Shown here piece by piece: positions 33,522-48,410 of a DNA stretch of 64,000 nt. Every line of letters starts with the position of its first letter. Position 1 is the stretch's first letter. The translations under genes were made by a program, and so were the position numbers. The stretch covers positions 1 through 64,000 of the forward strand of contig JAQJVL010001197.1 of the NCBI GenBank assembly GCA_035578905.1, written 5' to 3'. Under the pieces are notes generated by a model, which had not been told where the DNA came from, did no database searches, and was given only the letters and a program-made list of their open reading frames with translations. This stretch comes from Stictocephala bisonia. Taxonomy: Eukaryota; Arthropoda; Insecta; Hemiptera; Membracidae.

Positions 33522-36500
33522 TTTATACCTATTCAATTTAAAACTACAAAATTTTTATTTTTAGCACAAAAAATAAAGGGATTTTTAATAACTCTACAAT
33601 ATATGTTTATTTCATTCAGTTCAGTACAGAATTTAGGTATCATGAAAATGCAAACTGAAATTTTAAATTATTAAAACTTTCTCAAACTTCTTTTTTGTTT
33701 GGGAAAGATTTCATATCTCAAACCCTTCTCATGATTCCACTCATAAGATTTGTCAGCCTTATGAGTGTAGTACCTAATACTAAATGTTCTGTGACATTTA
33801 CTGTACCTCTATGTTCAATTGATTTAATTGTCTAAAACATTATAACTCCATGGTTTTCGCTTGGCAGCACTACCTAACAACAAATTGACTTGCTTTAAAT
33901 AAAGCTTAATAGCTTCATTTATTCCTTAACTGAACAAATATTTTAATAAATTATTTTTCTTGCTACCCAGTTTAGTTATCACTTATTTAATAGATAAAAA
34001 CTATAAAGAAACTTATATTTGTCCATAAAAACTTTCTTAATATACTTGTAAACAATTGACTGCTAAAATGTAAAATATCACTAATAAAATGTAAATAATA
34101 ATAACAAACTGTCTACTTTATAATAAAATAATTTTGCAATTCAGTGAAAAGTCACTAGTAAATTTTTATTTCTACATCTAAAATATGGGGGAAATACAAG
34201 CCTGGGTTCTTAGCAAGTGTCAATTTGATGCACAATTTCTTACAAAGCTTATTAACAATTAACATTTTATCTAAAACATCGTTTTATATGACTGTGTTAA
34301 ATTAGTAAATGGGTGTTCCATTTCAGTGGAATTTATAGTAACATAGGCTGTGTATAGTTGGTAGTATTAAAATAAAAGTATTGTTGTTTGTGTTTGTTTT
34401 CAATTCTTATTATTTTAATAAATTATTCAACCTGATGAAAAATTCCTTTTCCTCTGTCTTTTTGTTGATAAATTAAATTATACAAAACACACTAAGTATA
34501 GAAGAATCATCGAAATAAATCACGTAAAGAATAATCAAACAACAACAAACAATAATCCAGCAAAGAGAAATACCCAATGTGGGTTATTTTATGTATTATT
34601 GAAAAAAGTTTTGAAATAAATTACGGTAACAAAATTGGTAATTTAAAACAAATTTGCAATCAATGTTCTATTTGTTTACGACTTAATTATTATATCAGTT
34701 CTATAAATTAAACACTTTTCCTTCTAGAGGGCTAAGTTTCAGTAATCTTTATAATGTGGCTAATAGCGGATACTTCAGTAGTATTTAATTATATATATAT
34801 ATAGAACAACACTTAGCAATCTTTTGTGTTTTTAATATTCAAAATCAATTTCTGTTTCGAAAGACCATTTAATTCTAAAAGTATTTAATTCCATGTGTTT
34901 TAAGAACTGCAAGATCATATTTATCCATGGCTCACAGGAAAAGGACCCTATTCCTTCTGTAAAAGGCCATTTTTTTCTTAAATGATTGGGCAATCAAAAA
35001 AATGATGTGAAAGACTGTTCTTCTGTATTTTTACATTTCATAAACAACATGACTGTAACAATAATAATGTAACAATTCTTTAAATGTTGAGTCTGAACCC
35101 CCAATTTACATAACTGGTAAGAGAGAAACTAATGAAATTTTAAGAAATCCCCTATTCTTTGCAGATATATCATATATATACAAGCGTGATGTATTTAGAT
35201 GGAAAGGTCCCAACTCAATATTTTGGAAAGAATATTTTCTTAATCATTATCCAACTCTTATGGGTTTTAATGTTAATGAGTTTGTTGTAACTGCAGTTGT
35301 GCTTTAGTTCTAATTGTAATAGTTCTTCACAGTGATGGATTTAGACCTTTTGCGGCCCTAGACACAGTTTTTGCCCCCCTCCCCACCAGCGAAGAAAAAT
35401 ATTCAGATGATCCTATCTTTAACTAGTTCTAAAATTTAGTCAGCCTGCCGCCCACTCAAGACTGAAGAGATGTGATTCACATTCGCTTCACTAGACCAAC
35501 CACACAGTAAATAATTCTATTCTGAACTCTGTAGACTTCCACATGATAATCGCGGACGCCGTGCTCAACACACCAAATACACCTTCACTCTCAACAATAC
35601 TTAATTCGACTACTTAAAATGTCCTTGTCAAGGACTGGCTTCCACACAAAGATACTATTTATTATTAGAACATTGTCAAGAGCATTGATATTGTTACCAA
35701 TACAACTGTTTACAAGGACGTCAACAGATTCTAAAAGTATTTATTAAAGTCATCTGCTTTTGCAAAACTTAACTAAGGGATATAATGATCAGTCTTACTT
35801 ACGTTAATATAAAATTCCACACAGCTTTACATGGATTTGCTGACTTCAAGATGGCATCAGCTATAACTGTTTTTTTGACCTCTCTTAATTTGGAGGGATA
35901 CTCTTTTACACAGTATTTGCAGCATATAGATGAGATGGGGTCTATATTTAGCATTAGAGTTTACCTAGAGAATAATATTCTTGAGCTTAGCCAACTTCAG
36001 GAGAATACCATTTACTTGGCCTAATATTACCTGCCCTTTAACTATGTTCAATTAACTTTTTTTTCCCGTTAACACAACTGGAAAACATGATTCAAAACTT
36101 TTCCTAAATTCAAGAAAAAACTTGAGAAGGCCTCCTCAGCTGAAAGATGAACAATGTCGTCACACCAAAGCTTAGCCAAGTTACTTACAGTGTAACAGAA
36201 CTTTTGAGTTTTTCTCATTAAACCCTCTATGATGAACAGTTTTTGTGCCATTACCATGAATTCACCTATCTTTTTTAGAACGTGAGCTACATTAAAGAGA
36301 TGAGAGGACATGTTTGTGTTCAGAAATCTAATCTTGACTCACACTAACCTTATAATTTCAGCTATCTAAATTAGTGATAAAAGTATCCAAGATGATGTAT
36401 TTCTGATAGGCTCAATTATGCCAGCATACATATTTAAACTACATATGAGATTTAGGAAGGCCGAGGTACTGAGGTATTATGATCCAAAGTTATCCGTAGC

Positions 36501-39500
36501 ATTGTTGGTTGTTTCATGCTGCCACTCATTGGTGCCCTTTCAACAAATAAGAGCGAGGCTGAGGGCCAACTTCGATTACAGTTGCTAGCAACCTCTACTT
36601 CTGTTTCAGTCTGTATATAATCGTTCGCCAACTGCGAACGACATTGGCGTACACTTTTCCCTATCAGCAAAGACCTTTTTCTCTTGAGGATATGTTTAAC
36701 ATAAGAATATTTGAAACCCTTTGACTACTACTGGAGTTATGATTTTTTTATTAATTGGAATATGGTTTTAATTCTACTCATTAGCCTTTAAACAGAAGAA
36801 CCTAACCCCAAACGAGGGTTATTTCTATGGAAAAGTAGCACAAGTTGGATGTCTGATTATTCCTATAGACATTTTAGAATAAGAATTATCTTAAGTTATG
36901 AATGCAAATTCCTATTGTGAAAAAAACACAATTCATACAAGTATCCTCATTGGCAATAAGTGGGGAGCTATTAGTGACAGATAGTACGTATTTCCCTTAA
37001 GTAATTTGGGGATTTTATGCATTCCCCTCACTTTAAATCTACTTCAAAAAATTCATCTGGTTAATTTTAGGCCAGATAATAGCACGGAACTATAATTAAA
37101 ATGGTTTGCTGCACAGCCACAGGACATCTACCCTCACCATTCCCACCAGTGGGAAAATGGGGTCCACCTACCCCTCCAATAGTTTATAAGATACTGTTAA
37201 TAAGCAACCTGATTTTTTTAAAAGCAACATATTTTAACAGTTTTACACGAGAAAAATTAATTTTAAAAGATACTCAAGAACCATGACCCATCACAAAATG
37301 CATTGACTTTTAAGTTTTTTTTTTTGGCCAAGCATGAAATCTATGTGTGGAAAGAATTAACCTTAAGTCATATAATTTTATCTGTTTATGGAAGTAAAAT
37401 CTGAAATGAGAATATGCTTACATAAGGTTACCCAAGCCTTCCCTTAACCCAGGGGAAAATCACATGGAGCATTGTAATAATCATGGGCGAGGTCTTCTAA
37501 ACCTGACTTTTTTGTTATACTTTTTATTGCCTCATTTTTAATTTTTGTTTCCTTCAATATAACATATATTCTAATATTAAAACATATTTATAAAATTAAA
37601 ACTTAAGACATTCACTGGCCACCATTACAAATATTTGTGGCCAAGCTACAAAACAAAAAAAACTTTAATTTTAAATATTCTGTACAACATTTTCTAAGAA
37701 AGAGACGTAACACTTAAATATCTCAAGTCCAGACCAAATACTAATTATTTTTTAAGACAATGCTCTTTGCAGTGCCTGTAGTCAACTTCTGATAAAAAAA
37801 TTGTACTAATAAAATAAAAATTCAGAAAATACTACGACATAAACTGAAAACTCAAAAATAATATTTTTAAACTATAACTATAGATATACATGAAAATAGA
37901 AAAACTTTAATATGTAATTCCAGTAAGAAAGTAAATAACTATATGTAATGTACATATCAAATATAATGAATTTCTCAATGTCCAGTTATTTTGATCTCCC
38001 TTTATTTATGTCCATTTTTTTATTCTTCAACAATATAAAGTCTGGATAAACAACAATTTACAGCCAGTTTAAAGAAACAAGAATGATGTGTCCTCCTGTT
38101 CTTAACATGAGAAAAAAGTAGTAAAACAGGTGTTGTACCATGCAACTATAGTAGAAACATTAATCCCGTCAACTTCTATCCTCCATGCCGGACACTGTCT
38201 ATTTAAGGTGGGCGCTACACCAATATGCCACAGTCTAGTGCCTCTACACAGTTGCACGGCAACTATTACCAACCTGATCTGGATTCAATCTGATGACCCT
38301 TGGTTTACTGTACCTGGCCACAGTTGTCAAATATCAGACTGCTCGTCTATTTCAACATAGATGTTGAATCATTATTTTTGCGTTCATAGAACATGATGTT
38401 ACTATAACGTCTACTATAACATAACTATCATCTCAATGTTGTTGAACAAATTTAAATAAATAATTCATAGTCCTAATCCAGTTATTTTTAGCATGATATA
38501 GGTTGCTTATCTACTCACTGCACTTAAGATACCAGGGACTTTTCCTGGTCTGGCTGCACAGTAGTATGTGTGCATAATATGGCATCAAACATATGAATGA
38601 ATGTCATACAGAGAAGGTTATCGATAAAAAGCAGACCAGAATGAAATTTCAATCTGACATTGTTACATCATATTGACAATGATATAAGTTACATTCAAAC
38701 TAATATGATTAGAGATACTATTTAGTGTTTAGGTTATTTTACTGTTATTATGATTCAATCAGACATAATACATACAGTTAAAAAACAGGTTTAGTGCTTA
38801 GTAATGAAAATGTGTCAGTTTCAAATTACAGTTATTAAAAAAGTACTACAATTGACATCTTGTAATCCAAAAAGTACATGACCCACGACAACCTGACAGA
38901 GAAGTATTACAGATATGAAGTGCTTATGCTATATGTACATTAAATGAAGCTTAGGAGAGACTATACTGTATGCTGTGTTGTTAAAATGCAAATAAAATGC
39001 AGGACTCTGTTTTAATTGTTAAAAGGTAATGAATAAACTCACAGAGGCGTAACACAACGATTTTTCGTTTTAAAGCCGAAGTCAATAGCTGCCGTAAAGT
39101 TCATGCAATAACCTGAATATTAGTTGGCTGCACATTGGACGTGTGGGAAGGTTGGAATAGTGAGCATCATGTAAACTTAGAGATTGGAATAGAAAAAGTA
39201 TTGTGGATTGGGATCAAAAGAATAAAAATCCAGTATATAATATTTTATTGATACAAGATAATTTCTAGGACTGTTGACACAATTGTGGTTTCATACACAC
39301 TCTAGTAAATGTATTAAACACTTTGAGTTGAACATTTTTCAATATAAACACTCATTCTCCTTACATTCTAATATATTTACGATTTCATGAAAAGTATTTA
39401 CGACTAAGACAGCAGCAGTTGACAACAAAAAGCTATTGACCGCAAAGGTGATGCAGAAAATACAAATAAGCTTATAAAAATACTATTCATTACTGAGAAT

Positions 39501-39716
39501 ATTATAATGTAAAACTAGATTGAACATATACAAACTAACCTGATAAATAAAAATATTGTGGCAGTTCCAAGTTTATAAACTGATAAAGAAAACTTGAAGA
39601 ATAGCTTTTTACAAAATAAAAAGATCTCAAGTTTTAAATCTCTGAACTTTGTTGTTCAAAAATAGTAAATACAAAACAATAATTGTTCACAGAACAGAAG
39701 TAAGTAGAAATGAGTA
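33522..39716. other. Intergenic AT-rich DNA between Hr51 and mim
   Basis: No supported gene is seen. A (TA)n run lies near 34790. Short frames at 35785-36311, 36452-36670, 37101-37286 and 38130-38360 have no recognisable domains. The segments at 34900-35310 and 35785-36670 look like decayed transposon sequence but could not be assigned. Confidence 0.45.
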
Positions 39717-40587
39717 TTAACCCTTAAAACACTGAGTAATTTTCTGTAATTTTTCAATTAACGCTTAATTTTCTTGAATATATATAATTTTAGTTTTTGT
39801 AAAGTTATATTTTTTTTAAATCTAAACCAGGATAGTACAATGTAAAAAAAAAAATAATAATAAGGATATTGTATTTTTATATTCATTTTTTATTCATTAC
39901 AAAGTTTTATCAAAACTGTAAAAACGAAATATTATTGCATGCAATCAAAAAAATTTTATACTTGCAAAAATAAATTTTTCAATTGAAATATGATTTTAGA
40001 ATGACAATTTCTTCCTTAGAAAGTATCAGCTGTGTGAAAAACTTCAAAACTATAAATATTATAGCCATTATAAAAATATATACAATATAACTCAATAAGA
40101 CAACAGATTATACAAAGTTTATTATTTTGAATTTACTCTATATTTTTCATTGTGAAGTCTAGTTTTATTTTTGTTGTAAATAGTGTTTATTTTGTGTACA
40201 TAATCTGTTTGTTTACACAACAGAGGTTAGTACAATGCACGAGACAGACAACAAATAACTGCAGACTGACTGAGCGCCAGCCGGTCGCTGCGTCATGTGA
40301 CTAGCAGATGCGTATATATTCGCTGCGAGTGCTAGCGGTTACCTCTACAGAGGCAATAATGAATGAAAACTTCATATTATTTACATTCGTTGCCTAGTAA
40401 CCAGTCCAAAGGTCTCGAAAATGAATAATAACTTGAAAATAGTCTTGACCTTGAATCTTAGAACTCGCTACGTTGTATTAGGCCTGTTCTAGAATTATTG
40501 TTATCTGCTCGCGAAATATTACGTATAACGCGTTACGGGCAATTGTAAACATGCGTATATATACGGATGCCGCGTTTTAAGGGTTAA
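39717..40587. mobile_element. piggyBac-like non-autonomous element with TTAA target sites
   Basis: The left end is TTAA followed by CCCTTAAAACACTGAG. The right end reads GCCGCGTTTTAAGGG followed by TTAA, so the ends are inverted repeats of about 14 bp inside a duplicated TTAA, the hallmark of piggyBac elements. The interior, about 860 bp, has no transposase. It includes a GC-richer right third with CGTATATA-type motifs (about 40310-40330 and 40553-40565). Confidence 0.72.
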
Positions 40588-43500
40588 AAAAGTCATATTA
40601 TTTCTTAAACCTTATATCTTTATTTATTTGAAAGAATTAACTTGCAACTGCGCTATAGTCAGAACTTGTTCTGAATATTTACTAATAATTTTTGAATAAT
40701 CAAATTTTTACATCTTTATGTTGTAAGAAGTGATTGAAATAATATTATCATGAAACATTTCTTATTTATAAGACCATATTAAATAAAAATTATGTTATAA
40801 AATTAACATATGAGCAATTAATTCTAATTTAGTTACAGGTTAATTTTAGGACACTAAGCCGGGGATTTGAGCAAAAGATGAAAGAAACAGGAAACAGCAT
40901 ACATGATAAACTGTTGGTAGAAACACACACAACACAAAAACAGAATAGTTAGTGAAATATTTTGGGGACACTGGCCCCCCTATTCCTTCACTAATCAGCA
41001 CAACTTCTAACATGATTGAAAAATAGAATCATGAACGTCCTAATTAGCTGTTATTTAGAGTGTTCAAAAGGGATAAATTTTGAAAAAAATACTTAAATTT
41101 GTTTCATTGTTTAGTGAGTGAAGGTGTGGTCCCAAAATATTTCATCAACTATATCTTTTTTTGTATCTTGTGTTTCTACTTACAGTTTACCATGTATGCT
41201 GTTGATTTAGTTGTAAGGAATCCCATTAGTTCCTTTCATCTTAGACTGAAATTCTAATTTCGTTATTACTTTTATGTGTTAAGATAAGATTTGTGATTAC
41301 ACGCAATTATGAAATACAACACAATAAAAAATGCCAAGCCAACATTTTCGTTCATTTATAAATACTACTAACTCAATCACCAGCAAAGAGTATTTGAGAA
41401 ATGCTGCTATGTTGAAGGAATGACACATACTTTATCATAATTCATTAAATAAGATTTAAAAAGGCTTCACCATCTCAGTATTTTCAAAAAAGAGTCCCAA
41501 CACAATACAAACAACACCCTATATACAGACACAACAGGAACTATAGAACATTGCAGCCTACAAGTTATTATTAAATATTTGGCTTTCCTCCTTCGAATAC
41601 AAAATGTTCCAAAGTATGTACAACAATGTACAGCTGTTTGTGACAGAAATTTATAATTATTGAGTTTGTCTTGCCATCATAATAATTCCCAACATATTTT
41701 ATCATAACAACATCAATATGAAAAATAAACCCAATATTTATTTATTCTGGTTCCAATATTGTGGTGCAAGCGTATGTAAATTTACGTTCTACACCTGTGG
41801 CATGAATGTTTTAGGGTAAAGGCAGCTACATGGCCATGCATGTTTAACGAATCTCATTGATTTAGTTGTTGTACTTTTTTATTTGAAGCTTAGCCTACGG
41901 ACAGCTTTCCAACTACTTCACACAATAAAAAAGCATAGTTAATTGAATTTTGAAAGCTTTTTTAAATAAATACCTCATGATGCTTGAAATTTTTATCGTT
42001 ATGCACTATCTTAATCCACATAACAGCACAAAGTACCTCCAGAGAAAATATTTAAGTGGTTATTACTTATTACACAACATAAACGAAAGAAGTTAAAAGA
42101 TTTGTTATATAAATTTTCTGAACTTATTCCGTCAAGGAATACCACATTTCAGTGTCAAAATTAACTGTACAGTCAATGTAAAAATGTTCAAAAGGAATAA
42201 AATAGAAAATTATCAACATTTTTTTAGACCAAGCTAAAAAATTTACTTTCTTCTGTCATACTAGGTCACAAAAAACTAATAAATTCAATGAACAAACCTG
42301 AAGTTATCTATCCAAATTGTTGCCATAGAATACTTTAGTTATCAGCGAAAATTGTATGAAATTTATCTCATTCTTAGTATTTCAAAACATGGTATGATAT
42401 ATGGCAAACTATCCACAATAATCAAAAATCAGCTGTTACAAACAGTCAAACATACCCTTAAACTATCTTACGTTACTTAACTTTGAAGCTTAAACATTAC
42501 GTTAGCTTTGGACACTAGAGATCTCACATTTTACAAAACAATATCTCATTAGTTGATACAAAATGCCAATAATACACAAATATAGTTCGTTATGTGCAAT
42601 GTGTTAAAACGCAGTACAATATTTACAGAAGATAACAACAACAACAGCAATCACCCGAATTAGTCTTATGGAATACATGTAAGGTACATTAAAAACTTTA
42701 CAGCAAAAATTCCCATCAGTTTCTTTTTCCCATGTCTTTTTTATAATACATGCACCTTGATATAAATATTTTGTATGGTCTTAATGTATTTTATTTCTAA
42801 ATAATAAAACAAAACTTGACTTACTATTTTTGCGCTCTCTAAGCTTTATAATATATAGCTTGAATGACAATATATTGCATAACAAAAATTATTCATAGTT
42901 CCAAAAACAGTGTTCGAACTATTATAGATTATATAAAATAAATTCTAATACAGAGTTGCATTTGAAGTATACAAAGATGCATGGACAAAACAACTGGAAC
43001 ATGCTACTTCATATAGTTTTATCTTAGAAATAACATTCTTATTGAATGTTTTGGTAAAATACACATAACATTGAACACTTTGTTAGCACTTTCATGACAT
43101 CATATGTGCTGTTATGAAACTTGTCCTCGACGGAGTAATAAGAACTGTCATAAAATATAGTACAACAAACAGTTTTGTAATGGTGGTAGAATGAGTTCGA
43201 AAAATAGCTATCTCTAGACATTAACAATATCAATGAGAAATAACAATAACATGTTAGGCCAAATAAGCTCTTAAAAAAATCTATTCAGACGTAGCTTTCA
43301 CGGAGAGTTATTCTCATACTCGCTCAAATACGAAACACCAAAAGCCACTTACAATAGGTAGTTTTTGACATTATTAAAAATCAAAAGACGATTACTTGAA
43401 GCTTGTTAGTCAATATTCATTACTAATTTTGAATTAAAAATCAAAGAAGCAGAATGCTTTATATACTGACAAGATCAGAAGACTCTAAAAGTAGTAACTT

Positions 43501-44246
43501 TATTTTAATAATTGATAACTGATAGGCATTGACAAATCAATTGCCAATACTGATGAGTAAAATTGCTTTAAAATAGAATGGCTCTAAATAATGTATAGTT
43601 ATAAAATGAGAATAGTTGTTTTAAAAAAAATGTAAACTAAAAGAATGGAAACATTGATCAATTATACTTTAAATTGAAATTTCAATATCATTATAACATA
43701 TTAGTAATAAACTTAATAATAAAGAAATCAAACAAAACCTGTTGATTCATTAACTGAAATAAACCATTATTATTACTACATTTAAAATGATGATGATTAC
43801 AATAAGTAAACTCAGTAAATTGTAATTTTTCTACACATAATGAACCGTAAATTTACATCTTATGAGCTGGAAAGATTCACGACTAGACAAATTTAGTAAA
43901 CTCATATCTCCATTACGAGACTTCTACGGAATCAACTAATAAATCAGTTTATCAGCGTCAACATAATAATAAGCTCACTGAAGATGAATAACAGACCAAC
44001 AACTAAAGCCTAGCAGAAAATTTAAGTTACAATTTTATTTATATTTTACTAAATTTGCTGCGTCTATAATCTCATCGGCTAACATATGAAATTCTACACT
44101 ATGAAGCCCTCAGTACTCTTATTGCATTGGCCTGATATTTGACTAACTGGTCTGTATTACAACAGTGAAAGATGGTTGTCTTGTCGAGTTTTTGTGCTCT
44201 TTTGTTATAGGGAATATGAATGACATAAAATAAATTCAACATAATC
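40588..44246. other. Intergenic AT-rich DNA
   Basis: No gene, RNA or repeat is recognised. This stretch could include distal 3' UTR of mim, but no supporting signal is visible. Confidence 0.45.
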
Positions 44247-45352
44247 TTAATCCTTTTAGGACGAAGCGGGCAATTCGTCGCCTGCACATACTTTGCGAAA
44301 AAGACGATGCGGGCGATATGCCGCCCCCACATGGCCGTAAGAAACCTACGGAGCGGGCGATCGACCACCTGCCCGTAATTGCACCGGAAATCACTAATAT
44401 CGCAAAATAACTGACCATTTGTTGCGCTATTTTTGCAAGAAACAGAATCTAGAAAAGTTGAACTTATTATTTTATATTTGTGAATATTCAATAAAATAAA
44501 GTTTATTCATCAAGTTTTCAAGAAAGCTGTTCTTCGGCCGATCTCAGTTCAGGCATCGGTCTAGTGAAGGAGTTGTTTGTTTATGTATGTGTTTTGGTTA
44601 TTGTGCTTATGTTATTAGTTGAAATGTTTGTTGTTTGTAAATACTTTTGTGTTGTTTTATATCTTATTTTGTATAGTATAATAATTTAACTATTTTAATT
44701 GTGTAAAAACAAATATGGATTGGAATAGAATATACCACTTAACATTTTAAATAGTATAAATAATTGACTATGACATATATTCAAGATGTAAAATACAACA
44801 TTTCACCTTTTGAAGGAACTTAGTAGGCCTAATAATTTTAGAGCATGTTAGATATATTTTTCACCTGTAGTAATAGTACATATATCAAGCAAGAGTATAA
44901 AGCGAAACTTTACATTTAAACAATTTTTTCTTTATTTCTGAGCTAAATGTGATGACATTTGGTACTAAGCTAAAGGACTGACTGCATTTGAAACAGAAAT
45001 AAGAGGTTTCCCAAGGTTATAATATTTTTAGTTATTTTGCTATAATGTGACAAAAATGAAAATGTTGCTGTGTGCTTTTATATATATATATATTTCTCTC
45101 AAATGTAAATTGTATGTATACAAAAAGGATATTTCATTATTTTCTGATTGCCCATTTATAAACCTTAAAAACAAAACCAAAAACTTGGTTGATAGCCCTT
45201 TTTTTTAGTAATAATATAATATTTTTTGTAAATGCTTATAAAAGCCCCTAATTTGCTGCTGTCTTTTTCAGTAGGCTAGAGTTTCATATCACATATCAAA
45301 AAACTAGTCAGCCCAAAAAATCAATTTTTTTGTGCAGTCCTAAAAGGGTTAA
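44247..45352. mobile_element. piggyBac-like non-autonomous element with TTAA target sites
   Basis: The left end is TTAA then TCCTTTTAGGACG. The right end is AGTCCTAAAAGGG then TTAA. The terminal repeats match for about 12 bp and the flanking TTAA is duplicated. The left part (44265-44400) is GC-rich, with several GCGGGC/GGGCGAT motifs, while the rest is AT-rich. No transposase frame is seen. A 130-codon minus frame crossing the left edge is rejected as chance. Confidence 0.68.
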
Positions 45353-46598
45353 ATACAAATAAGAGTATAGTTACAAAGAAGAAACGTGCAAGGAAACAAA
45401 ATAGGGCTGTTAGAATCCCCAAGAGTCATTATGCTTGGGTCAGTTTAGAATAAGGATACCCAAGAGCCAAAATTCATAATAGAGAAAATATGGCTTGGTA
45501 ACACATCTAAACTGCTTCTCCCTTGCGGGAACAGTACAGGGAATACTGTGTACTGTGAATAGTTTTAGGAATTAAATGTTTTGTCTTTTATAGTTTGGTG
45601 TCTACTAAATACAACTCGCTTGAAATTTCTTGCCTGTATCGAATAAGTATTTTATTAAATTTCATAAAATGTTTTCAGGTTTATTTCAATTTAAGAGTAT
45701 GTAAAATACAGTTTCTTTTTACTACAAGTAGTATGTAAAGCTGTGAACTGATTATTTGATTAAAAGGTTATAAAAGGAATAATTGAAAAAGGAAAATCAT
45801 ACTAAAGATGAAACCGTTTGCCAAGGCCATTCTCTTTGTTGCAAATCCTTCACTATTCACCACTATATTAAACAAAATCTATTAAGTTTTTGACTTGAGG
45901 AAAAATATCATAAAAATTAATAACTTTCAATATATAACTTCTATTAGTTCCATGAATAAACACATTCTGCATCCTTGCAATTAATATAAAATGGACTTAA
46001 GATGTACATCTTGAGAAATGTAATATTCAACTTGTAAATAAGATTTCTGATAATTCTTATAAACACTGATTTAGCTAGCTTAATTTTAATGAAAATTCAA
46101 AACCTTTCAGAAAACCACTAAAACAACATGTGAAAATAAGGATAACAAATATTGTCATCAAATAACGAAATAATATATAAATAAGATGACAATCACTCAT
46201 ATAATGAGCACTTAGTGTTTTATACATTGTCAACATAGATAGATAGAGGCTGAATATATTTTTTAATAAAATTGTATGTTAATTGTCTTGAGAAAAAAAG
46301 AAAACTGTTACGACATATGAGTTATTTACTCTGAACTACTGACTTCAATGCAAACTGCCTAACTTGGTTCTTGAGCAATAAGAAACAGTAAAAATCCATC
46401 TGTTCTTATATTCAACATAATTCAAGATAGAAGTTCTAAAGATTTTAAAAATCTTAATGAAATACGAGAATTGAGTAATTTACTTTCTGATGATAAGAGT
46501 AATGTACATTTCAGCAGCTAGAAAATGTTGAGTGATCAGCACAAGACACTGTAACACAGAACAAATAACCATCACAATGATTACCAGTATAGGAGAAG
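45353..46598 (-). other. 3' flank, probably partly 3' UTR of mim
   Basis: AT-rich DNA follows the mim stop codon on the minus strand. Several possible AATAAA signals exist (seen on plus as TTTATT, for example near 45680), but none stands out. No other gene is seen. Confidence 0.35.
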
Positions 46599-47416
46599 TT
46601 AATGTATTCGAGGGGCGGAGCGATCATTAACTGCTCGAGTCTTTTTGAGAGAAGTCCCTCGCTTGATCTGGTCCATGAGTGAGTCATGGCAGATTGTCGG
46701 GTCAGCTACTGTGCGGACGGCAATCCATTGGCGCACTCTGTTGGCACGGTTGGCTGCACTGAGGAAGCCAGTCTCTTGAGAATGCCTACGTGAGTGCCTT
46801 GGAGAGAGTGTTGGTGCCAGCTTGGCACTCAATGTTGCTATAAGTCCTGTTTCCACCCTTCGGTCACAGCTCTGGGAACGTACACTATGAGTACGTCTCA
46901 CTGACACTGGACTAGCTGGCTGATGCTTCAATTCGGTCAGTGTTCGTACAGTTTCCGCTACACTGATTCCACTTCCTGATTCCTTCACTGTTATTTTTCT
47001 CTCCGCATAAATCGGCTCTGTGCTTTTTGCTCTTTCTGAGCTAATTGATAATTGTGACACCTTGCGTTGTAGTTCTGCTGCAATTCCAAGAGCTGCAGTT
47101 CGCTGGTACTCTGAAGCGTTTACCATTGCATTCCTCTTTTGTATTTCAGCTGCAATGGAACTTGCTACATTCCGTTGTATGTCTCCTATATTATTTGTGT
47201 TTGGACTAGTTGTATTACGTGTGACTCCTCCTTCCAACAAGAAGGCTGGAGGTGGAGGGAGGTTCTCTAAGCTGCCACCACCATTGTTATTGCTGGGTAA
47301 AACTGAAGACACACCTCGAGATATCGAAGAAGTCCTCCGTATCGGAGGAGGAGGCTTTTGCTGTTGCATTGAGCCTCGACGCAGCAAAGTGTTCCGCATT
47401 GTTCCACTGGGATAAC
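46599..47416 (-). CDS. mim: Terminal exon of mim / MTSS1-like actin regulator with WH2 motif
   Basis: Last exon of a multi-exon minus-strand gene, 271 codons plus stop. It opens by completing a Gly codon (acceptor TTCTCCAAG) and reads YPSGTMRNTLLRRGS. It then has Pro-rich segments (KPPPPIRRTSS; ENLPPPPAFLLE), a helical stretch with two AAE(I/L)Q(K/R)-type repeats, Ser/Arg-rich linker, and a C-terminal WH2 motif DSLMDQIKRGTSLKK followed by VNDRSAPRI. WH2 motifs bind monomeric actin. With the Tyr-rich and Pro-rich exons upstream this fits the C-terminal half of MTSS1/MIM, an I-BAR membrane-curvature and actin scaffold. Another WH2 scaffold cannot be fully excluded because the I-BAR domain is outside the window. 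Confidence 0.82.
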
Positions 47417-48039
47417 CTTGGAGAAAAAAAAATCCAATTAAAAATTTGAACTACACAAATATATTACAAAAATAGAGATTGGACTGTTAATCCACACAAA
47501 TAAGCCACAAAAAAGTAGTATTAAAATGAGTTAAAAATAATGCATACAGAATTTTTAATGATTATAATCATTACAGAATCTAGTTTGGCCAAGTAACTAA
47601 TACAACTTGGTTAAATGAAATGAAAAAAAAATTATTATTAGTTTGTTTTATTAAAACTGCATCCTTATCTGGCTCATAATATCACAGTTCGTAAGTACTA
47701 AGCATACATTCCAACATTGAAGTGCGAGAGAGCTAGAACTATTTTTGTTCATTCAATCAATTAATTACCAAAGTTTATTAGGCACAAAGTATCCTGCTGT
47801 AGCTATCTTGCCAGTACCCTGCATTACAAAACAAAACTTAGTTTTTATTTTCCCAAGGCCTATCAATTTATTGCAAAGTTTTATGACTATATAAGCATTC
47901 TTGTAGAGGATGAACTACCAATCTAGATGCAAAAGATAAAATCACTATACTATATAGCTTAATTGGCTTCAGTTATTCATTGAAATAAGTTTGTATCCAC
48001 TTCTAAGTTTTGACACAGATATTTAAACTGTAAGTAAAT

Positions 48040-48410
48040 CTAGAATTTATATTTTCCAGTGACAACCATGTCAAGGTGCTATCTACACAACATCCTCAGT
48101 GGTACTGCTGAGACTGAGATCGGCAAATGACCTAGCAGCTATTAAAATAAAATGGAAGGGTCAGCCATTTGATTTTCTCTGGCCAATGACAGTAAGGTCA
48201 CATGGGTCATGCCACTGCCCTTCTCCAGCGTACCTGCACAACCAGTTACAACCCACCACCTGGGGTGGGGTGTGGAAGGTCATTCATCAATCTCAGTTTC
48301 AGCAATACCACTGAGGATGCATATCACAGTATGGGCGAAACATCTGGTTATCTTGTAAATAGTGTAGATAGCACCTTGATGTGGTTGTGACAGGATAATT
48401 TAGATTCTAG
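48040..48410. mobile_element. Inverted-repeat element (MITE) in a mim intron
   Basis: The left arm carries TGTCAAGGTGCTATCTACAC and CATCCTCAGTGGTACTGCTG. The right arm has the inverses CAGCAATACCACTGAGGATG and GTGTAGATAGCACCTTGATG. The arms are roughly 80-100 bp, imperfect, with a centre of about 160 bp. No transposase is seen. The short plus frames inside it are rejected as genes. Confidence 0.78.

Noticed and set aside
35785..36670. Frames at 35785-36024, 36069-36311 and 36452-36670 as pieces of a gene
   Set aside because: Different strands and frames with no consensus motif; possibly old transposon sequence, but not assignable.
44099..44491. 130-codon minus frame
   Set aside because: Crosses the edge of a TTAA element, has no domain and no splice support.
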